Shown: positions 1 through 10,600, counted from the first letter of the stretch. The stretch: 64,000 nt of DNA from Prorocentrum cordatum (GCA_963575745.1 CAUYUJ010009591.1:179438-243437), one strand, 5' to 3'. Translations and numbers: made by a program. Notes: generated from the sequence alone by a model not told the origin.

Positions 1-36
1 GCCTCCTGGGCTCCCCCGCGTGGCGGCGCGTGACGT

Positions 37-668
37 TTGCGCCCCCCCCCCCCCACCCAGGACGGGCCAAGAGGGCCCCAAGAGGGGCCCAAGACGGCTC
101 AAGAGGGCCACGAGTCGCGGAAAGAGCACCCCCCGATGCGCAAGATGGCCCCCCGACGGCCCAAGAGGGCTTCAAAATGCCCCCACAGGCCTCCAAGAGG
201 GCTCCCGAGAGGGCCCCCAAAGCCAAAATCAAGGATCCTCCTTACGGCTTCCCTACGCTCCCCGACGGCCCTGGAGGCCTCCAAGACGGCCCAAGAGGGC
301 CCCAAGACGGCCCGGGATGCGCCCAAGCCAGCCCAGAAGAGGGCCCCTGGACGGCCCTCAGGGGACCCAGGAGAGGGAGCACGAACCGAAACTCCGAACC
401 TTCCGCGCCCCAAGAGGCCCTCAGGAGGTCCCCAGGAGGCGCCCAGGAGGCCCCAAGAGGCCCCCAAGAGGCACCCAAGAGGCCCCTAAGAGGCCACCAA
501 GAGGCCCACAAGGGGCCTCAAGACGTCCCAAAACGGCCCGCAAGAAGGGTCCCAAATGCCTCCAAGAGGCCCCCGAGAAGCCTCCCACGAGAACCCAACG
601 AAAATCTAATGGATTTCACACCCACAACCCAGGCACGGTGGCGGGATGGGCCGTAGGCCATTGAATCA
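37..668. repeat. Degenerate CCAAGAGG/CCAAGACGG array with conserved tail
   Basis: Short degenerate units of about 10-12 bp (CCAAGAGGGCC, CCAAGACGGCC, CCAAGAGGCCCC) fill this stretch. All three plus frames and their reverse stay open and read as Pro/Arg/Gly/Gln-rich peptides, which is the sign of a repeat and not of a gene. The array ends in a non-repetitive tail at about 612-668 (CACAACCCAGGCACGGTGG, then GGCCATTGAATC). The same tail closes the arrays near 8600, 46250 and 63965, so array plus tail moves or duplicates as one unit. Confidence 0.85.
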
Positions 669-1175
669 CCCGATCGTCAGCATCCTCATCGCTATCCCAG
701 TACCTCATGACCGCCCCCTGTCTGTCGGAATCTGGATCCTTGCCTCCCCCTAGTTCCCCCGTGCAGGCACGCGCTCACACGGATCGGGAAAAATCCCACC
801 CGAAACATGTGGCCAGTGCCGCCCGAGTTGGCAGTGGGCCGCGCCGATTCTGCACGAAAACAGGGCCCGCCGCTGATCTACGCGCCTGAATCGATGCTTG
901 CGCATCCTCGATCATCCTCGCACCTCCCACGGCATACCCATGCAGTTCGTTTGAAATCCTCGATCCTCCTCGATCCTCCTCCTCCTCCTCCTCTTCCTCC
1001 TCCTCCTTCCCTCCTGCTCCTTCGAACACCCCCGCTCTCCCACTCCTCTCGGGCGCGGCCGCGCCGTCCCTCCTCCCGCGACAACCACCCCCCTACGAGA
1101 CCCACCCACCCCCTTCACACCACCATGCGTGCAAGGTTGCCACCATGAAGGGCTGCCCCCGGGGGTGAGCATAAT
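669..1175. other. No gene seen; polypyrimidine tract
   Basis: No protein family is recognisable on either strand. A (TCC/CTC)n tract at about 957-1020 leaves both strands open and gives poly-Pro/Leu or poly-Arg/Glu peptides. The rest is mixed, C-rich sequence without motifs I can name. Confidence 0.5.
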
Positions 1176-1299
1176 GGCCTAGTCTTAGGTCGGGCATGCC
1201 CCCCCCTGCAGGGGGATTTTGGACGAAAAATAAGATTAGCCTGGCGAAAAACCCAACCATATGTAGTTGTCAATACCGCAATTATGGGTATCGTACTCT

Positions 1300-2860
1300 G
1301 TGGAGCTCCTCATGGGGCCACGAAACGCTGCACTGGGTGGGGGAGACTCATGCGGACTTTGACTGGGGCCTCCGGTGGAGCTCCCTATGTGCCACGAAAC
1401 TTTGTGCTGGATGGGGGAGGCGCATGCGAAATTTGTCACTGGGGCCTCCAGTGGAGCTCCCTATGGGCCACGAAACGTTGTGCTGGGTGGGCGAGACGCA
1501 TGCGGACTTTGCCACTGGGGCTTTCGATGGAGCTTCCCATGGGCCACGAAACGTTGTGCTGGGTGGGGGAGACGCATGCGGACTTTGCCACTGGAGCCTT
1601 CGGTGGAGCTCCTTCTGGGCCACGAAACGTTGTGCTGGGTGGGTGAAACGCATGTGAACTTTGCCAGTAGGGCCTTCGGTGGAGCTCTCTATGGGGCCAC
1701 GGATCGGTCGGGCTCCCTACGGGGCCACGACACGCTGTACTGGGTGTGCGGGCCGCATGCGGGCGATCCCATTGGGACCTTCGGTGGGGCTCCCTATGGG
1801 GCCACAAAACGTTGTACTGGGTGTGCGGGACGCATGAGGGTGGTCCCACTGGGACCTTCGGTGGGGCTCCCTATGGGGCCACGAAACGTCGTCCTGGGTG
1901 GGGGCGACGCATGCGGGCGGTCCCACTGGGACCTTCGGTGGGGCTATGGGGCCACGCAACGCTGTACTGGGTGTGCGGGACGCACGCGTGCTGGGTCGTG
2001 CGTGACGCATGCGGGCGGTGCCACTGGGGCCGTCTGTGGAGCTGTCTTGGGGCCACGCAGCGCTGTACTGGGTGGTGCGTGACGCATGCGGGCGGTCCCA
2101 CTGGGGCCGTCTGTGGAGTTCCCTATGGGCCACGAAGCGCTGTACTGGGTGGTGCGTGACGCATGCGGGCGGTCCCACTGGGACCTACGGTGGAACTCCC
2201 TTTGGGGGCAAAGAAACGCTGTACTGGGTGGTGCGTGATGCATGCAGGCGGTGGCAATTGGGCCGTCTGTGGAGTTCCGTATGGGGCCACGAAACGCTGT
2301 ACTGGGTGATGCGTGACGCATGCGGGCCGTGGCACTGGGACCTTCGGTGGAGCTCCCTATGGGGCCACGAAGCGCTGTACTGGGTGGTGCGTGACGCATG
2401 CGGGCGGTCCCTCTGGGGCCGTCTGTGGAGCTCCGTATGGGGCCACGAAACTCTGTACTGGGTGGTGCGTGACGCATGCGGGCGGTGCCACTGGGGCGTT
2501 CGGTGGAGCTCCCTATGGGGGCCGCGAGAAGATGTACTGGGTGGTGCGTGACGCATGCGGGCGGTCCCACTGGAGCCTTCGGTGGAGCTCCCTATGGGGC
2601 CACGAAAAGCTGTACTGGGCGTTGCGTGACGCATGCGGGCGGTCCCATTGGGGCCTTCGATGGAGCTCCCTATGGAAGCACGAAGCGCTGTACTGGGTGG
2701 TGTGTGACGTATGCGGGCGGTCCCACTGGGACCTTCGGTGGAGCTCCCTATGGGGCCACGAAACGCTGTACTGGGTGGTGCGTGACGCATGCGGGCGGTC
2801 CCATTGGGACCTTCGGTGGAGCTCCTTATGGGGCCACGAAACGTGTGAGAGGTGTGCTGA
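1300..2860. repeat. 78-bp minisatellite array, about 20 units
   Basis: Units carry GGAGCTCCCTATGGGGCC, ACGAAACG and TGTACTGGGTGG, followed by CGCATGCGGGCGG. Spacing between CGCATGCG motifs is 78 bp (for example about 1422, 1500, 1578). Because 78 is a multiple of three, every frame reads through the array as a 26-residue repeat, giving open frames up to 280 codons that I do not regard as genes. The GGAGCTCCCTATGGGGCC core is shared with the 90-bp arrays at 43.5-44.8 and 61.3-62.5 kb. Confidence 0.85.
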
Positions 2861-2875
2861 GACGGGTGACGATGA

Positions 2876-3050
2876 TGGGAGGAGGGAGGAGGGAGGAGGG
2901 GGAGGAGGGAGAGGAGGAAGGAGAGGAGGAGAACGCGGGGCGCCATCGCTTCAAAACGAGGACCCAACACCACAGGATGGTTGGGAAAAAGCCAAAAAAT
3001 ATTTTGAAAATGATCAGAAATAGTCAAAAAATCGTCTATCGATTATTTGT
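2876..3050. repeat. Purine tract and conserved array tail
   Basis: A GGAGGA tract (2876-2930) is followed by a unique segment with TTCAAAACGAGGACCCAAC and a GATGGTTGGGAAAAA-like stretch. The same order (array, purine tract, this segment) recurs at 44840-44950 and 62560-62670, and in more diverged form at 27590-27720. It marks the 3' part of a repeat family whose inner arrays differ. Confidence 0.7.
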
Positions 3051-3287
3051 TTACTATTTTCGAATATTCTTCCTGTAGACGGACAGGCCCGACTTAAGCC
3101 TGGTCGAGAAATCGGATCGGATGCGAAACAGATCGGATCGCCAGCGGGTCGTCCCGAAACAGATCGACACCGGACTGCCGCGCTCGGCTCGGGCTGGCCC
3201 TGGCCGATGCTGCTGCATCGAACCGAATCGGAATCGCGGCCCCAGCCTGCGAACCGAGTCGCAGCAAATCGGCTCGTAGGCGGCCAA

Positions 3288-3460
3288 TCGCGCAGGCGGC
3301 GACGACGGCCACGACGGCGGCGACAGCAAGGCGGGCGACGGCGGCGGCGGCGGCGGCGACGACGGCGGCCACTGCGACAGCGAGGGCGGCGACGGCGGCA
3401 GCGACGGCGACAGCGGCGGCAACGACGGCGGCAACGACGGCGACAACGACGGCGGCCGCG
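3288..3460. repeat. Degenerate (GGCGAC)n tract
   Basis: Repeats of GGCGAC, GGCGGC and AACGAC run for about 170 bp. The open frames here encode homopolymer-like Arg, Ala or Gly runs and are not credible proteins. Upstream (3100-3290) ATCGGATCG-type motifs recur several times, as they also do at 45145-45275. Confidence 0.8.
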
Positions 3461-3639
3461 GCGCCTTCTCGAGGTCCCTGCGGGCGTCGTCCGGCAGCTC
3501 TGCCGCGCGCATGCCGCCCCCGAAGCCGCGGGGCCCCCGCTCCTCACCCCGCCGCACCCTCGGCGGGCGCCCTCGTAACTCCGCGGGCGAAGAGGGTGCA
3601 CAATGTGAACGTTGCCGCCTTCCCCGCCCCGACGGTCTC

Positions 3640-3860
3640 CATCCATCCTCCTCCCTCCTCCTTCCTCCCGCGCCTCATCCATCATCCCTCCTCCTCCTCC
3701 TCCTCCTCCTCCTCCTCCTCCTCCTCCTCCACCAGCTCCTTAGCCTCCTGCTCCGCCTCCACATCCCTCCTCCCTCCTCCCTCCTCCCTCCTCCTCCGTC
3801 CTCCCCCCTCCTCCCTCCGCCCTCCTCCCTCTCTCCCTCCCTCCCGCCTTCCTCCTTTTC
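3640..3860. repeat. (CTC/TCC)n microsatellite
   Basis: A near-perfect CTC run at about 3685-3732 is followed by degenerate CCTCCCTCCTCC sequence. Similar runs lie at 957-1020, 17219-17272 and 21220-21470. Confidence 0.9.
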
Positions 3861-4640
3861 CCCTCTGGGCAGGCGGGGGGCAGCGGCGCCTGTACCAGGG
3901 GCGGCTGGAAAGCTGAACTTATATCCCCACCTGCCACCGCAGGAGACAGGAGCTTCCCAGTCGCCCTGAGACGGGCATCCCCAATGGCGAAAACGTTCAC
4001 TTCCTGCAGTTCTTCGCCCGCTGAGTAACTGGAGGGCCTCGGCGGGTGGGAGGGGGGCCTCCCAGGCGCACAGCCTTTTCGGGCCTCTCGCGAGCGGCTC
4101 GGGGCTCGGGCTGCTCGGTGGGACTGCCCGCACAGGAGCCCGCATCGCCGGTTACCAGGAGCCGTCGTTCTTAGGCATTTTGTTTGCCCCATTGTCCGAC
4201 GTTCTCATTGTGAGACGCTGCGGCCGATAGGCCAAAATCAGGGCAACGCAAAACGTGCAAGAGTCCCCATAAGCCATGCCGTGGGCGCACGTGGCGCGGG
4301 CACAGATGGCCTCGGCGACGCCCTCTGATGGCGCGCAAAGTGAGGGCGGGGTGAGGGGAGCGAGCTTTTCGACGACAAGCACGACGGATCCACCACCCTG
4401 CTGGACCGTGCCGTGGGCACCGGGTGGAGTGTCCTTGATTGGATCAGCTAAGTGGCGACATCCGAACCCTGACCCCACCAACCATCGATTCGCAAGCAAC
4501 GACGGGAGGCGGGAAGAAGGTTCGGATGTATTAGCTAATTACGTGCTCGACGAATCCCGATCCCTGGACCACCCGCCCATCGAACTGCCTGGATCGTGGA
4601 TCGGCGACGGCATTGAGCAGGGGCCGACCGTCCCGGCATT
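3861..4640. other. No gene recognised
   Basis: Open frames of up to about 150 codons exist on both strands, but none shows a family motif and several overlap each other. I see no structure beyond ordinary GC-rich sequence. Confidence 0.45.
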
Positions 4641-4646
4641 CCTATA

Positions 4647-4777
4647 GTCCTACCACGAAATGTTCTTAGAACCCACATTAACCCTATGTGTTTAAACAAG
4701 ACAGACTCCGCCAGAAATGTTCTCAGAACCTTTCGTGGGAACCACAAAAGGTTCTTAGGAACATTGTTTGGTAGGGC
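4647..4777. mobile_element. Palindromic MITE-like element, copy 1 (131 bp)
   Basis: The ends are inverted: GTCCTACCACGAAATGTTCT on the left pairs with the right end AGGAACATTGTTTGGTAGGGC. TATA (4643-4646) and TATA (4778-4781) flank it as a possible 4-bp target duplication. TTCTTAGAAC-type palindromes lie inside. Related copies are at 7174-7344 and 7747-7907. The flanks (GACCGTCCC..CATTC before, GACGCTTCGCC after) are also alike in all three, so the element travels inside a larger dispersed repeat. Confidence 0.65.
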
Positions 4778-4781
4778 TATA

Positions 4782-5745
4782 GGCGACCAGGACGCTTCGC
4801 CACTGCTTGACGGCAGGGCCCGGGCTTCGCCGCCGACCGGCGCTGCTTCCACCCAGAGGGCATGTGGAGGGCCGAGCCCCGGCGGCGGGAGAGGCGCGGC
4901 AGCGCACCCGGGGATTTCAGGCCCGCGATGCAGCTGACCAGCTTGTCGCCGGCGCCGGCGGCCGGGTGCGGCGAGGCAAGGCCTCGCAGGGAGGGGGGGC
5001 GCCGGGCGCCAGGGAGGCGCTCGGCCACGCGCAGGGAGCGCAGGGGGGCCGCCCGGCGCGCGCGGCGCGGCCGCGGCGGCCCGCAGGCCTCGGGCGTGGC
5101 CCGCCCGGGCCACCCCCCCTGTGAGGACGCGCACCCTGCAGGCAGCACCCGCGCGGCCCCGGGAGGTCCGGACCCTCGCCCCATGGGGCACACGTGTCGT
5201 CCTGGGCCCCTGCCGGAGGGCCCTGAGGCCCGAGAGCGAGCCCCCGAGGCCGACGTGAAGGAGAAACGCCGGGATCGAGCAGGTCACACCGTCGGAGGTC
5301 TGGGGTTCGGGTTCTTGTTGAGACCCCCACGTCAGGGCTGAACCTAAACGGTGTTGTTCGTTTTCATTGTGTTTGCGTCTTCCCTCGTTTTGTCTCCAAT
5401 GCACCTTTTAACGCAAAACGATACCGAAACGAAAACGGCCCACGAAATCGCCAAAACACCGTTTAGGTCCACCCCTGCCCCACGTTGCAGTGCAACTCTC
5501 CGCTTTGCTTCCGGTTCCATCGTCGACGATGCTCGCTCGACGCCGCACCGCAGGCAAGTTGGCCCGCAGAGCTTCGAGAAGGCGAAACGCGTGCGTAGCC
5601 TCATTATTTTGTTTCCGCTCGAGGCTCGATCCAAGACATGCGAGGCCACTCTGGCGAAGGGTTGCTCTGACATGTTCGGCGGCGCTCCCGGGGGGAGGTG
5701 AGGGGGGGCGGGCCTTCACCCTGTAAGCCTTCAATGAAAACGCAC
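4782..5745. other. Very GC-rich stretch, no gene recognised
   Basis: 4800-5340 is extremely GC-rich, with overlapping open frames on both strands (for example a minus frame of 289 codons, 4535-5404) made of Ala/Arg/Gly/Pro and lacking motifs. 5344-5740 has frames near 110 codons on both strands that I cannot assign. Confidence 0.45.
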
Positions 5746-5749
5746 AAAA

Positions 5750-5781
5750 CTTCTCTGAAGGCTAGGGCTTCTTCAGAGAAG
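5750..5781. other. Perfect 11-bp stem hairpin
   Basis: CTTCTCTGAAG (5750-5760) is matched by its exact complement CTTCAGAGAAG (5771-5781), leaving a 10-base spacer. No T or A run follows, so I do not call it a terminator. Confidence 0.55.
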
Positions 5782-5789
5782 CCTTGCTG

Positions 5790-7165
5790 CCTCCTGCTAA
5801 GGCCTGCTCCTTCTCACCCGGGCGCGTCGCAGACATGTAGGCGAGGCATGCCTGGGGCATGGGCGGCCGCTTGGGCGTGCCCTGGGCGCCGACATGGGCG
5901 GCCGGCGGCATCGGCACCGTCGGTGAGGGCGGAGCGGAGGGTGACGGGCACCCCAGACTCGTAGGCTCGGAAGTGAGCACCAGAACCAACACAGGGAGTT
6001 TGCCTCCACTGGGGGTCGGCCTAGAGTCGGGCGCGACGGGGTGAAATCTCGAGCAACACTGCTGGTGCCCGAGAGAAAAAAGCACGCAAGCGGCCTCGAC
6101 TTCGGCAAAGTCATTGTCTATATTTATACACATGCCTCGTACCAGTCTACATTGAGGCTCCCAAAAGGGTGCGGTGACAGACCGTGCGGTGACCTCGAAT
6201 CCCCAAAGACCTCACAGCACTGTCCGTCATCGAACGGTTTTGGGACCCTGGAGGCCTTAATCCCCAGTCGCCTGAGACATCCTCGGAGAAGACCCGAGTC
6301 CCAAAACCGTGCAATCAGCCCTAATCCCCACTGACTCGCCACACGGTGTGGCCACTGCACCGCCGTTTGGGGGCCATAGGCTTCTGCTTCGCCTGTCGCG
6401 GCGGCGGCCCCAAGAGACGTCAGCCGTCTGAGCGCGAATCCCTGTCTCTTCCTTCCTCTGCGGCCGCTTCTCCTCCTTATCCATTTCTGCAGACGCACTG
6501 CCGCGACGCTCAGCGCAGATTCGACCGCGGCGAACCCACTGTCGCAAGGGACCACGAGCCACCGCAGTGGCCCCTGCGACACGCTGTTCCTTGCAAGCTG
6601 GTAGCGCGTCGCTCTGCTTCGTGGATCTATGTGGGACGTGAGAATGGAGACGTTCGGACTCTCGATGCTGGGGAACTGCGACGTGCTTGGCGTGGCACAC
6701 CGAGGCGTGGTGGATCATAACCAGCGACGCGACACGCTGAGCGCACGGTCCTGACCGCGGGCGCCGCCTCCATGGGGACGGTTCTGGGCCCTGGGGCCAC
6801 CAGCAGAATGTCTAGGGCGAGGAGCTGGTCCAGGGAAAGTGGTCGAGAGCTCCCATGGGGCCAGCGTGGACGGAGACACGACGTGGGAGGTCTGGCCCAG
6901 GCAGGCGGTACAGCGTCTGTGCGCGGTGATCGTGCTGCCACGGTGAGCGCCGAACGAGGAACAAAGAAGCTCGATCGGGCACGCGAGCCTCGGCCACGAG
7001 TAGAAAAAAACAAAGAACATAGACACTTGGCCTGAGGGTGGGGGAGGCGGGGATGTCTGGGCCTGGGCAGGTGCTCACTCGATCTGGTGTCACCGGTCAC
7101 GCAAGCAGAGTGGGGGGAGATCCTGCCCAGTCGCCAGAATTGAGCAGAAACCGACCGCCCAGACG
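5790..7165. other. No gene recognised
   Basis: Several open frames of 60-230 codons on both strands overlap and carry no recognisable domains. Base composition is mixed (about 6050-6330 is less GC-rich). I see no repeats of note until the palindromic element at 7174. Confidence 0.4.
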
Positions 7166-7173
7166 CTCTTAAA

Positions 7174-7344
7174 GGCCGACCACGACGTGTTCTTAGAACA
7201 AAAAACTGGACGGATGACAAAACAACGTTCTTGGAGCATAAAAGCCGTTGTATAGCGTAGTGGAATAAAATATTCACAGCCAAAACTGTTCCAAAACATC
7301 TCGCAGATACCACGAAAGGGTATAATAACGTTCTTTGGCGGGCC
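7174..7344. mobile_element. Palindromic MITE-like element, copy 2 (171 bp)
   Basis: It begins GGCCGACCACGACGTGTTCT and ends GTTCTTTGGCGGGCC, matching the family ends at 4647 and 7747. The flanking bases TAAA (7170-7173) and TACA (7345-7348) are an imperfect duplication. This is the most diverged of the three copies. Confidence 0.6.
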
Positions 7345-7374
7345 TACAGGCAAGCCAGGACGCTTCGCCTCTCC

Positions 7375-7475
7375 TTGACAGAAGCAGCCTGCAAAAGCAG
7401 CCAAGATCTGGTCTGTATAGGGGGGGGAGGGGAGGGGGCGGGAGCCCGCGCCGATTGGCGAAACAAAAAGTAAAG
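7375..7475. repeat. G-rich dispersed repeat, copy A
   Basis: CAGCCAAGATCTGGTC followed by a long G run interrupted by single A residues and then CCGCGCCGATTGGC is matched at 10940-11020. Runs of three or more G could form quadruplexes on the plus strand. Confidence 0.6.
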
Positions 7476-7742
7476 AACTGAGAACATCACTGAGCATCGT
7501 TTAACCAATCCCTATCCCTATAGTCGTGGCCTGGGCCCCACTGGCCGACTTACCCTCCTGGATGGGGGCAGGAGGTGTCTCCTTTGGGCTTCGGGGTTGT
7601 ATCCCCAAATTGGGGTGCCGAGAGATGGTGGGGGTCTGGATAGGGATCGGGGATGGGGATATGGGTCGGCTCAACAATTCTGGATCACGGGCCCGGAAAG
7701 GTGCTTCATTCCTTGAGCAGGGACCGACCGTCCCAGCATTCT
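7476..7742. other. No gene recognised
   Basis: Short region with a 92-codon plus frame (7526-7804) that runs into the repeat element at 7747. No motif supports it as a gene. Confidence 0.4.
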
Positions 7743-7746
7743 TACA

Positions 7747-7907
7747 GGCCTACCACGACATGTTCTTAGAACCCAAAACATGTTCTGGGAATCGATGCTC
7801 TTAGAACATAAGCCCGATGTGTTAAAACAAGACAGACCTAGCAAGACATGTTCTAAGAACATTTCGTGCATCCACCAAAAGGTTCTTAGAACATTCTCTG
7901 GTAGGCC
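7747..7907. mobile_element. Palindromic MITE-like element, copy 3 (161 bp)
   Basis: This is the clearest copy. The left end GGCCTACCACGACATGTTCT is inverted at the right end, AGAACATTCTCTGGTAGGCC. A direct TACA flanks both sides (7743-7746 and 7908-7911). Internal TTCTTAGAAC palindromes make the whole element fold back on itself. Confidence 0.7.
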
Positions 7908-7911
7908 TACA

Positions 7912-8280
7912 GGCAAGCCCGGACTCTTCGCCGCTGCTTGAGGATCACGGGCCTAAAGAGTGGTGCTTCATTTCCAGCGTCTCGACTGCCCAGCAGAGCC
8001 CCTGTCACGACAACCCGGCCGCTCTGGCTTCCGCCGCCGTGAGAGTCATCCGGCCTCGGACGATCTCGATCGCCGGGGGTCCCGGACAGGGTCCACATCC
8101 TTCCTCCTCTCTTCCACCCCTCCTCCTCTGATCGTTCCCCCCCTTCCTCCCAAGAGGGGTCTCTACGCTTGGTTGCCCTCCTCGGCTGGAGGCTGGCAGG
8201 GGCCTTCAATCCCACCTCGGACACCGAAGACGCGGGAGCATACGTCGTGAACAAAAGCTGCGCCGGAGGTCAGGGTAAGG
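7912..8280. other. No gene recognised
   Basis: The region repeats a short phrase (CACGGGCC, then GTGCTTCATT) also present just left of the element at 7747, which supports a larger duplicated context. A short C/T-rich tract lies at 8100-8150. Confidence 0.4.
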
Positions 8281-8284
8281 AGAA

Positions 8285-8650
8285 GGGAGACCCCGAGCAG
8301 AATATCGCTCCAAGAAGCCCAAAAGACTGCCCAAGAGGGCCTGAAGACTTCCCAAGAGACCCCCAAGACGGCTCCAAGAGGGGCCCAAGAGGGCGAATTC
8401 GAAACGACATGTCGAGCCTTCCGTTGAAAGATGACCCCGTCCGCCAGCAGGCCCCAAAGAAACCCCCAAGCAGCCCCAGGAGGTCCACAGGAGGCCAGGA
8501 AGAAGCCACCTGGAGACGTCAAGACACCCCCGAACCGCCTCCGCGAGCCTTTCGAGAGGCCTCCCGAGATCCCCACGGACATCTAAGAAGCCTCTGACCT
8601 ACAACCCACGCCCGGAGGCGGGGCGGGCCGAAGGCCACTGGATTCGCCGC
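8285..8650. repeat. CCAAGAGG array with conserved tail, second copy
   Basis: CCCAAGAGGGCC, CCCAAGACGGC and CCCCAGGAGG units from 8310 to 8570 are followed at about 8600-8650 by CTACAACCCACGCCCGGAGG and GGCCGAAGGCCACTGGATTC, the same tail as at 612-668 and 46245-46300. Confidence 0.75.
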
Positions 8651-8689
8651 CCCACGTGGTTGCCACACGGGTGCACGGCATGCCAGCTT

Positions 8690-8764
8690 CAGGTCGGGCC
8701 TGCCCCCAGACTGTTGTTTGACTTCATTTGCATATTTCTCTTGCCGAGGGACAGGCCCGACTGA
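8690..8764. mobile_element. 75-bp inverted-repeat element with direct flanks
   Basis: The left end CAGGTCGGGCCTG and right end GGGACAGGCCCGACTGA form an inverted repeat and belong to the family of the 1.9-kb element at 1185-3097. ATGCCAGCTT occurs immediately on both sides (8680-8689 and 8765-8774), a 9-10-bp target-duplication candidate. The interior is too short to encode anything. Confidence 0.6.
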
Positions 8765-8774
8765 ATGCCAGCTT

Positions 8775-9700
8775 GAAGGAGGTTTTGGGCTATGCTTAGA
8801 AGTTCCCAAGGGGGGTCTCGGCCGATCGCTCTTGGCCAAGCCAGGATGGAAGAGGACGCCTTGCATGTCTGTTTCAACGCCGCGAAGTCTGGCGCCGGTC
8901 TGTGGCACCGCGCAGACCTCTTCGATCTCGAACAAATCGCGGCTGCCCAAAAGCGCAGACCTCTCATTGTTGGACGAATGGCCACGGATGGCGTTCCTCA
9001 GCAGTCCGCGCTGCGGTCGTCGCCAGGTCGACACGACGCGAACCTACTGTCTAGGTCAGGGGGAACGAGGGGGGGGAACCAGCCCAGGGGGGAAACACCA
9101 GCCATCCAAGCCGACAACTCGGCGACAGGCACCCGACAGCGGAACCGCACGTCTCAGAGCGGGGTGCGGGATGGGAGCATCGGGCCCGCACAGGCGACGA
9201 GCGGGCGATGGGGGGCCGGTGCACTCCCGCCGGAGCTCGTCCACCCTCGTCGTTGCCACTCCTCGAACATCTGGGTGACCCAAGCATCCGACGTCGTGTT
9301 TTTCGCACATCGCGGCGCCCCAGAGGCCTCGGCCCCTTTCCTGGAGGAGAACCTGATTCCAGCCCGAGGACTGACGGCCCTGGGGCCCAGCAAGGGCCCC
9401 TCGAGGCCGAAAACTGCCCAAAACCTGCCGTGGCGATTTTCGTCGCGGCGCGCGGATGTCAGGCCTTCGCGCAAGAACTCGAGCCTCCGGCGGCGGATCG
9501 GGACGATCCGGACCCCCACCGGGAGCGCTCTGGAAAGCAACCCGAAGCGAGAAGAAACCAGCAAGAACCGACGAGACCGCCCCGCGGCCCCGCAAGTGCC
9601 CAAACAGGCCGAACCTTGGGAAAGCGCCCGTCGCGCGAGTGCTGTACAGTGCGGGGGAAAAACAGCGATTCCGAAACCCAAACTGCGAAACGAAGCGATT
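8775..9700. other. Long open frame, gene status doubtful
   Basis: A plus frame stays open from 8792 to 10054 (420 codons) and minus frames stay open over the same stretch. The plus peptide shows no domain I recognise and runs into G-run and CGTGCC repeats in its last third, so the openness may come from GC content alone. I leave it unassigned. Confidence 0.35.
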
Positions 9701-9704
9701 CTGG

Positions 9705-9955
9705 AAAAAAAGGGGGGGGGGGGTCAAAAAAAGGGGGGGGCCGGAAAAACGATTCCGAAACCAACGAGTGCGCGAAACCAACGAGCGCCGCCCGCATGCC
9801 GTGTGCCACGTGTGCCGTGCCCGCGCCGTGTGCCCGAGTGCTGCGGGCGAGGGGAACAAACAGGCGCCGTGGGCGTGCCGCGCCGGGCCCGCGTGCCGTG
9901 CCCACGTGCCGTGCCCGTGCGCCGTGCCCGCGCGGCCGAGCCGGAGCCCCCCAGG
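9705..9955. repeat. G runs and degenerate GTGCCGTGCCC repeat
   Basis: Two long G runs separated by an A run (about 9710-9740) are followed by GTGCCGTGCCC and CCGTGTGCC phrases between 9795 and 9950, spaced by about 10-25 bp. Confidence 0.65.
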
Positions 9956-10600
9956 GGCAGAATGCGGAGGGCGAGGCCTCCAAAGAGCCGAGGAGAGCGC
10001 AAGAGGACGCCCGTCGCGAGCTGTCCCTCCTCAGCGAAGGGCGATAATGTGTGAGAGAGCGCGGGGCATTCTCAGGCTGGAAGTGCGGTCGGTAGGGGTC
10101 CCAAGAAAGAATTGGCGGAATCGTTGGGGGTGGACTCGTTTGTCTCAGCACCCGGCCCGTCGAATTCAGGAAAACAACGCTGCAGGTTTTTGGATCCTTC
10201 CAAAACCTGGCTCAGCCAACATGAAAGACCACCTCCGAAACATCAGAGCCCAGCTCGGCCCAAACCCAGCCTTGCAGGATTTTGCAGGACATGGCGTTAT
10301 GGCTGAACCCTGCTTGCGCTGCGCCCTGTTTCGAAGGGGTCCAAACGGTGCGTTGACCGCACCGCGTGAAGAGTCGCTGGGGACTTCGGGTCACCGCGCG
10401 GTTTCGGGATCCAGGTCGTTCACCAACGATGTCACCAAGAACGACGGGGGCCCCTGAGGTCCCCAAAGCCGCGCGGTGTTGGACCGCGTGATGAAGCCCC
10501 TGGGGATTCTAGAGTTACCACGCGGTCCGTTACCACACGCTTTGGGGGATCCCCGACCATCACTTGCCTAAAGGCCTCCCAGAGGGGGTCGGAATAAATG
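9956..10600. other. No gene recognised
   Basis: Two loosely similar segments (about 10352-10415 and 10478-10545) share ACCGCGTGA, CTGGGGA and CGCGGT phrases, a weak direct repeat. No coding motif is seen. Confidence 0.4.

Larger units (their letters stand above)
1185..3097. mobile_element. 1.9-kb inverted-repeat-bounded composite element
   Basis: The left end (TTAGGTCGGGC..., 1185-1215, leading to CAGGGGGATTTTGGACG) and right end (...CCTGTAG..GGCCCGACTTAA, 3072-3097) are imperfect inverted repeats of about 25 bp. They are flanked by near-identical 8-bp direct repeats, GCCTAGTC at 1177-1184 and GCCTGGTC at 3098-3105, which look like a target-site duplication. The interior is a 78-bp minisatellite, a GGAGGA tract and an A-rich right subterminal region. 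No transposase frame is visible, so it would be non-autonomous. Related ends occur at 8690-8764, 27808-27831 and 28171-28325. Boundaries are visual. Confidence 0.6.

Noticed and set aside
640-668. CCGTAGGCCATT, similar to the start of the spliced leader
   Set aside because: It belongs to the conserved array tail (GGCCGAAGGCCACT elsewhere), and the TTTTGGCTCAAG part is missing.
1196-3078. Long plus and minus frames (120-280 codons) with Trp/Gly/His or Pro/Arg/Thr repeats
   Set aside because: The 78-bp unit is a multiple of three, so frames stay open automatically. No non-repeat domain is attached. The 90-bp arrays behave the same way.
4535-5404. 289-codon minus frame as a gene
   Set aside because: Ala/Arg/Gly/Pro composition with open frames on all sides is expected at this GC level. 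No motif is found.
8792-10054. 420-codon plus frame as a gene
   Set aside because: No domain, overlapping open minus frames, very high GC and simple repeats in the last third. It is left as undetermined.
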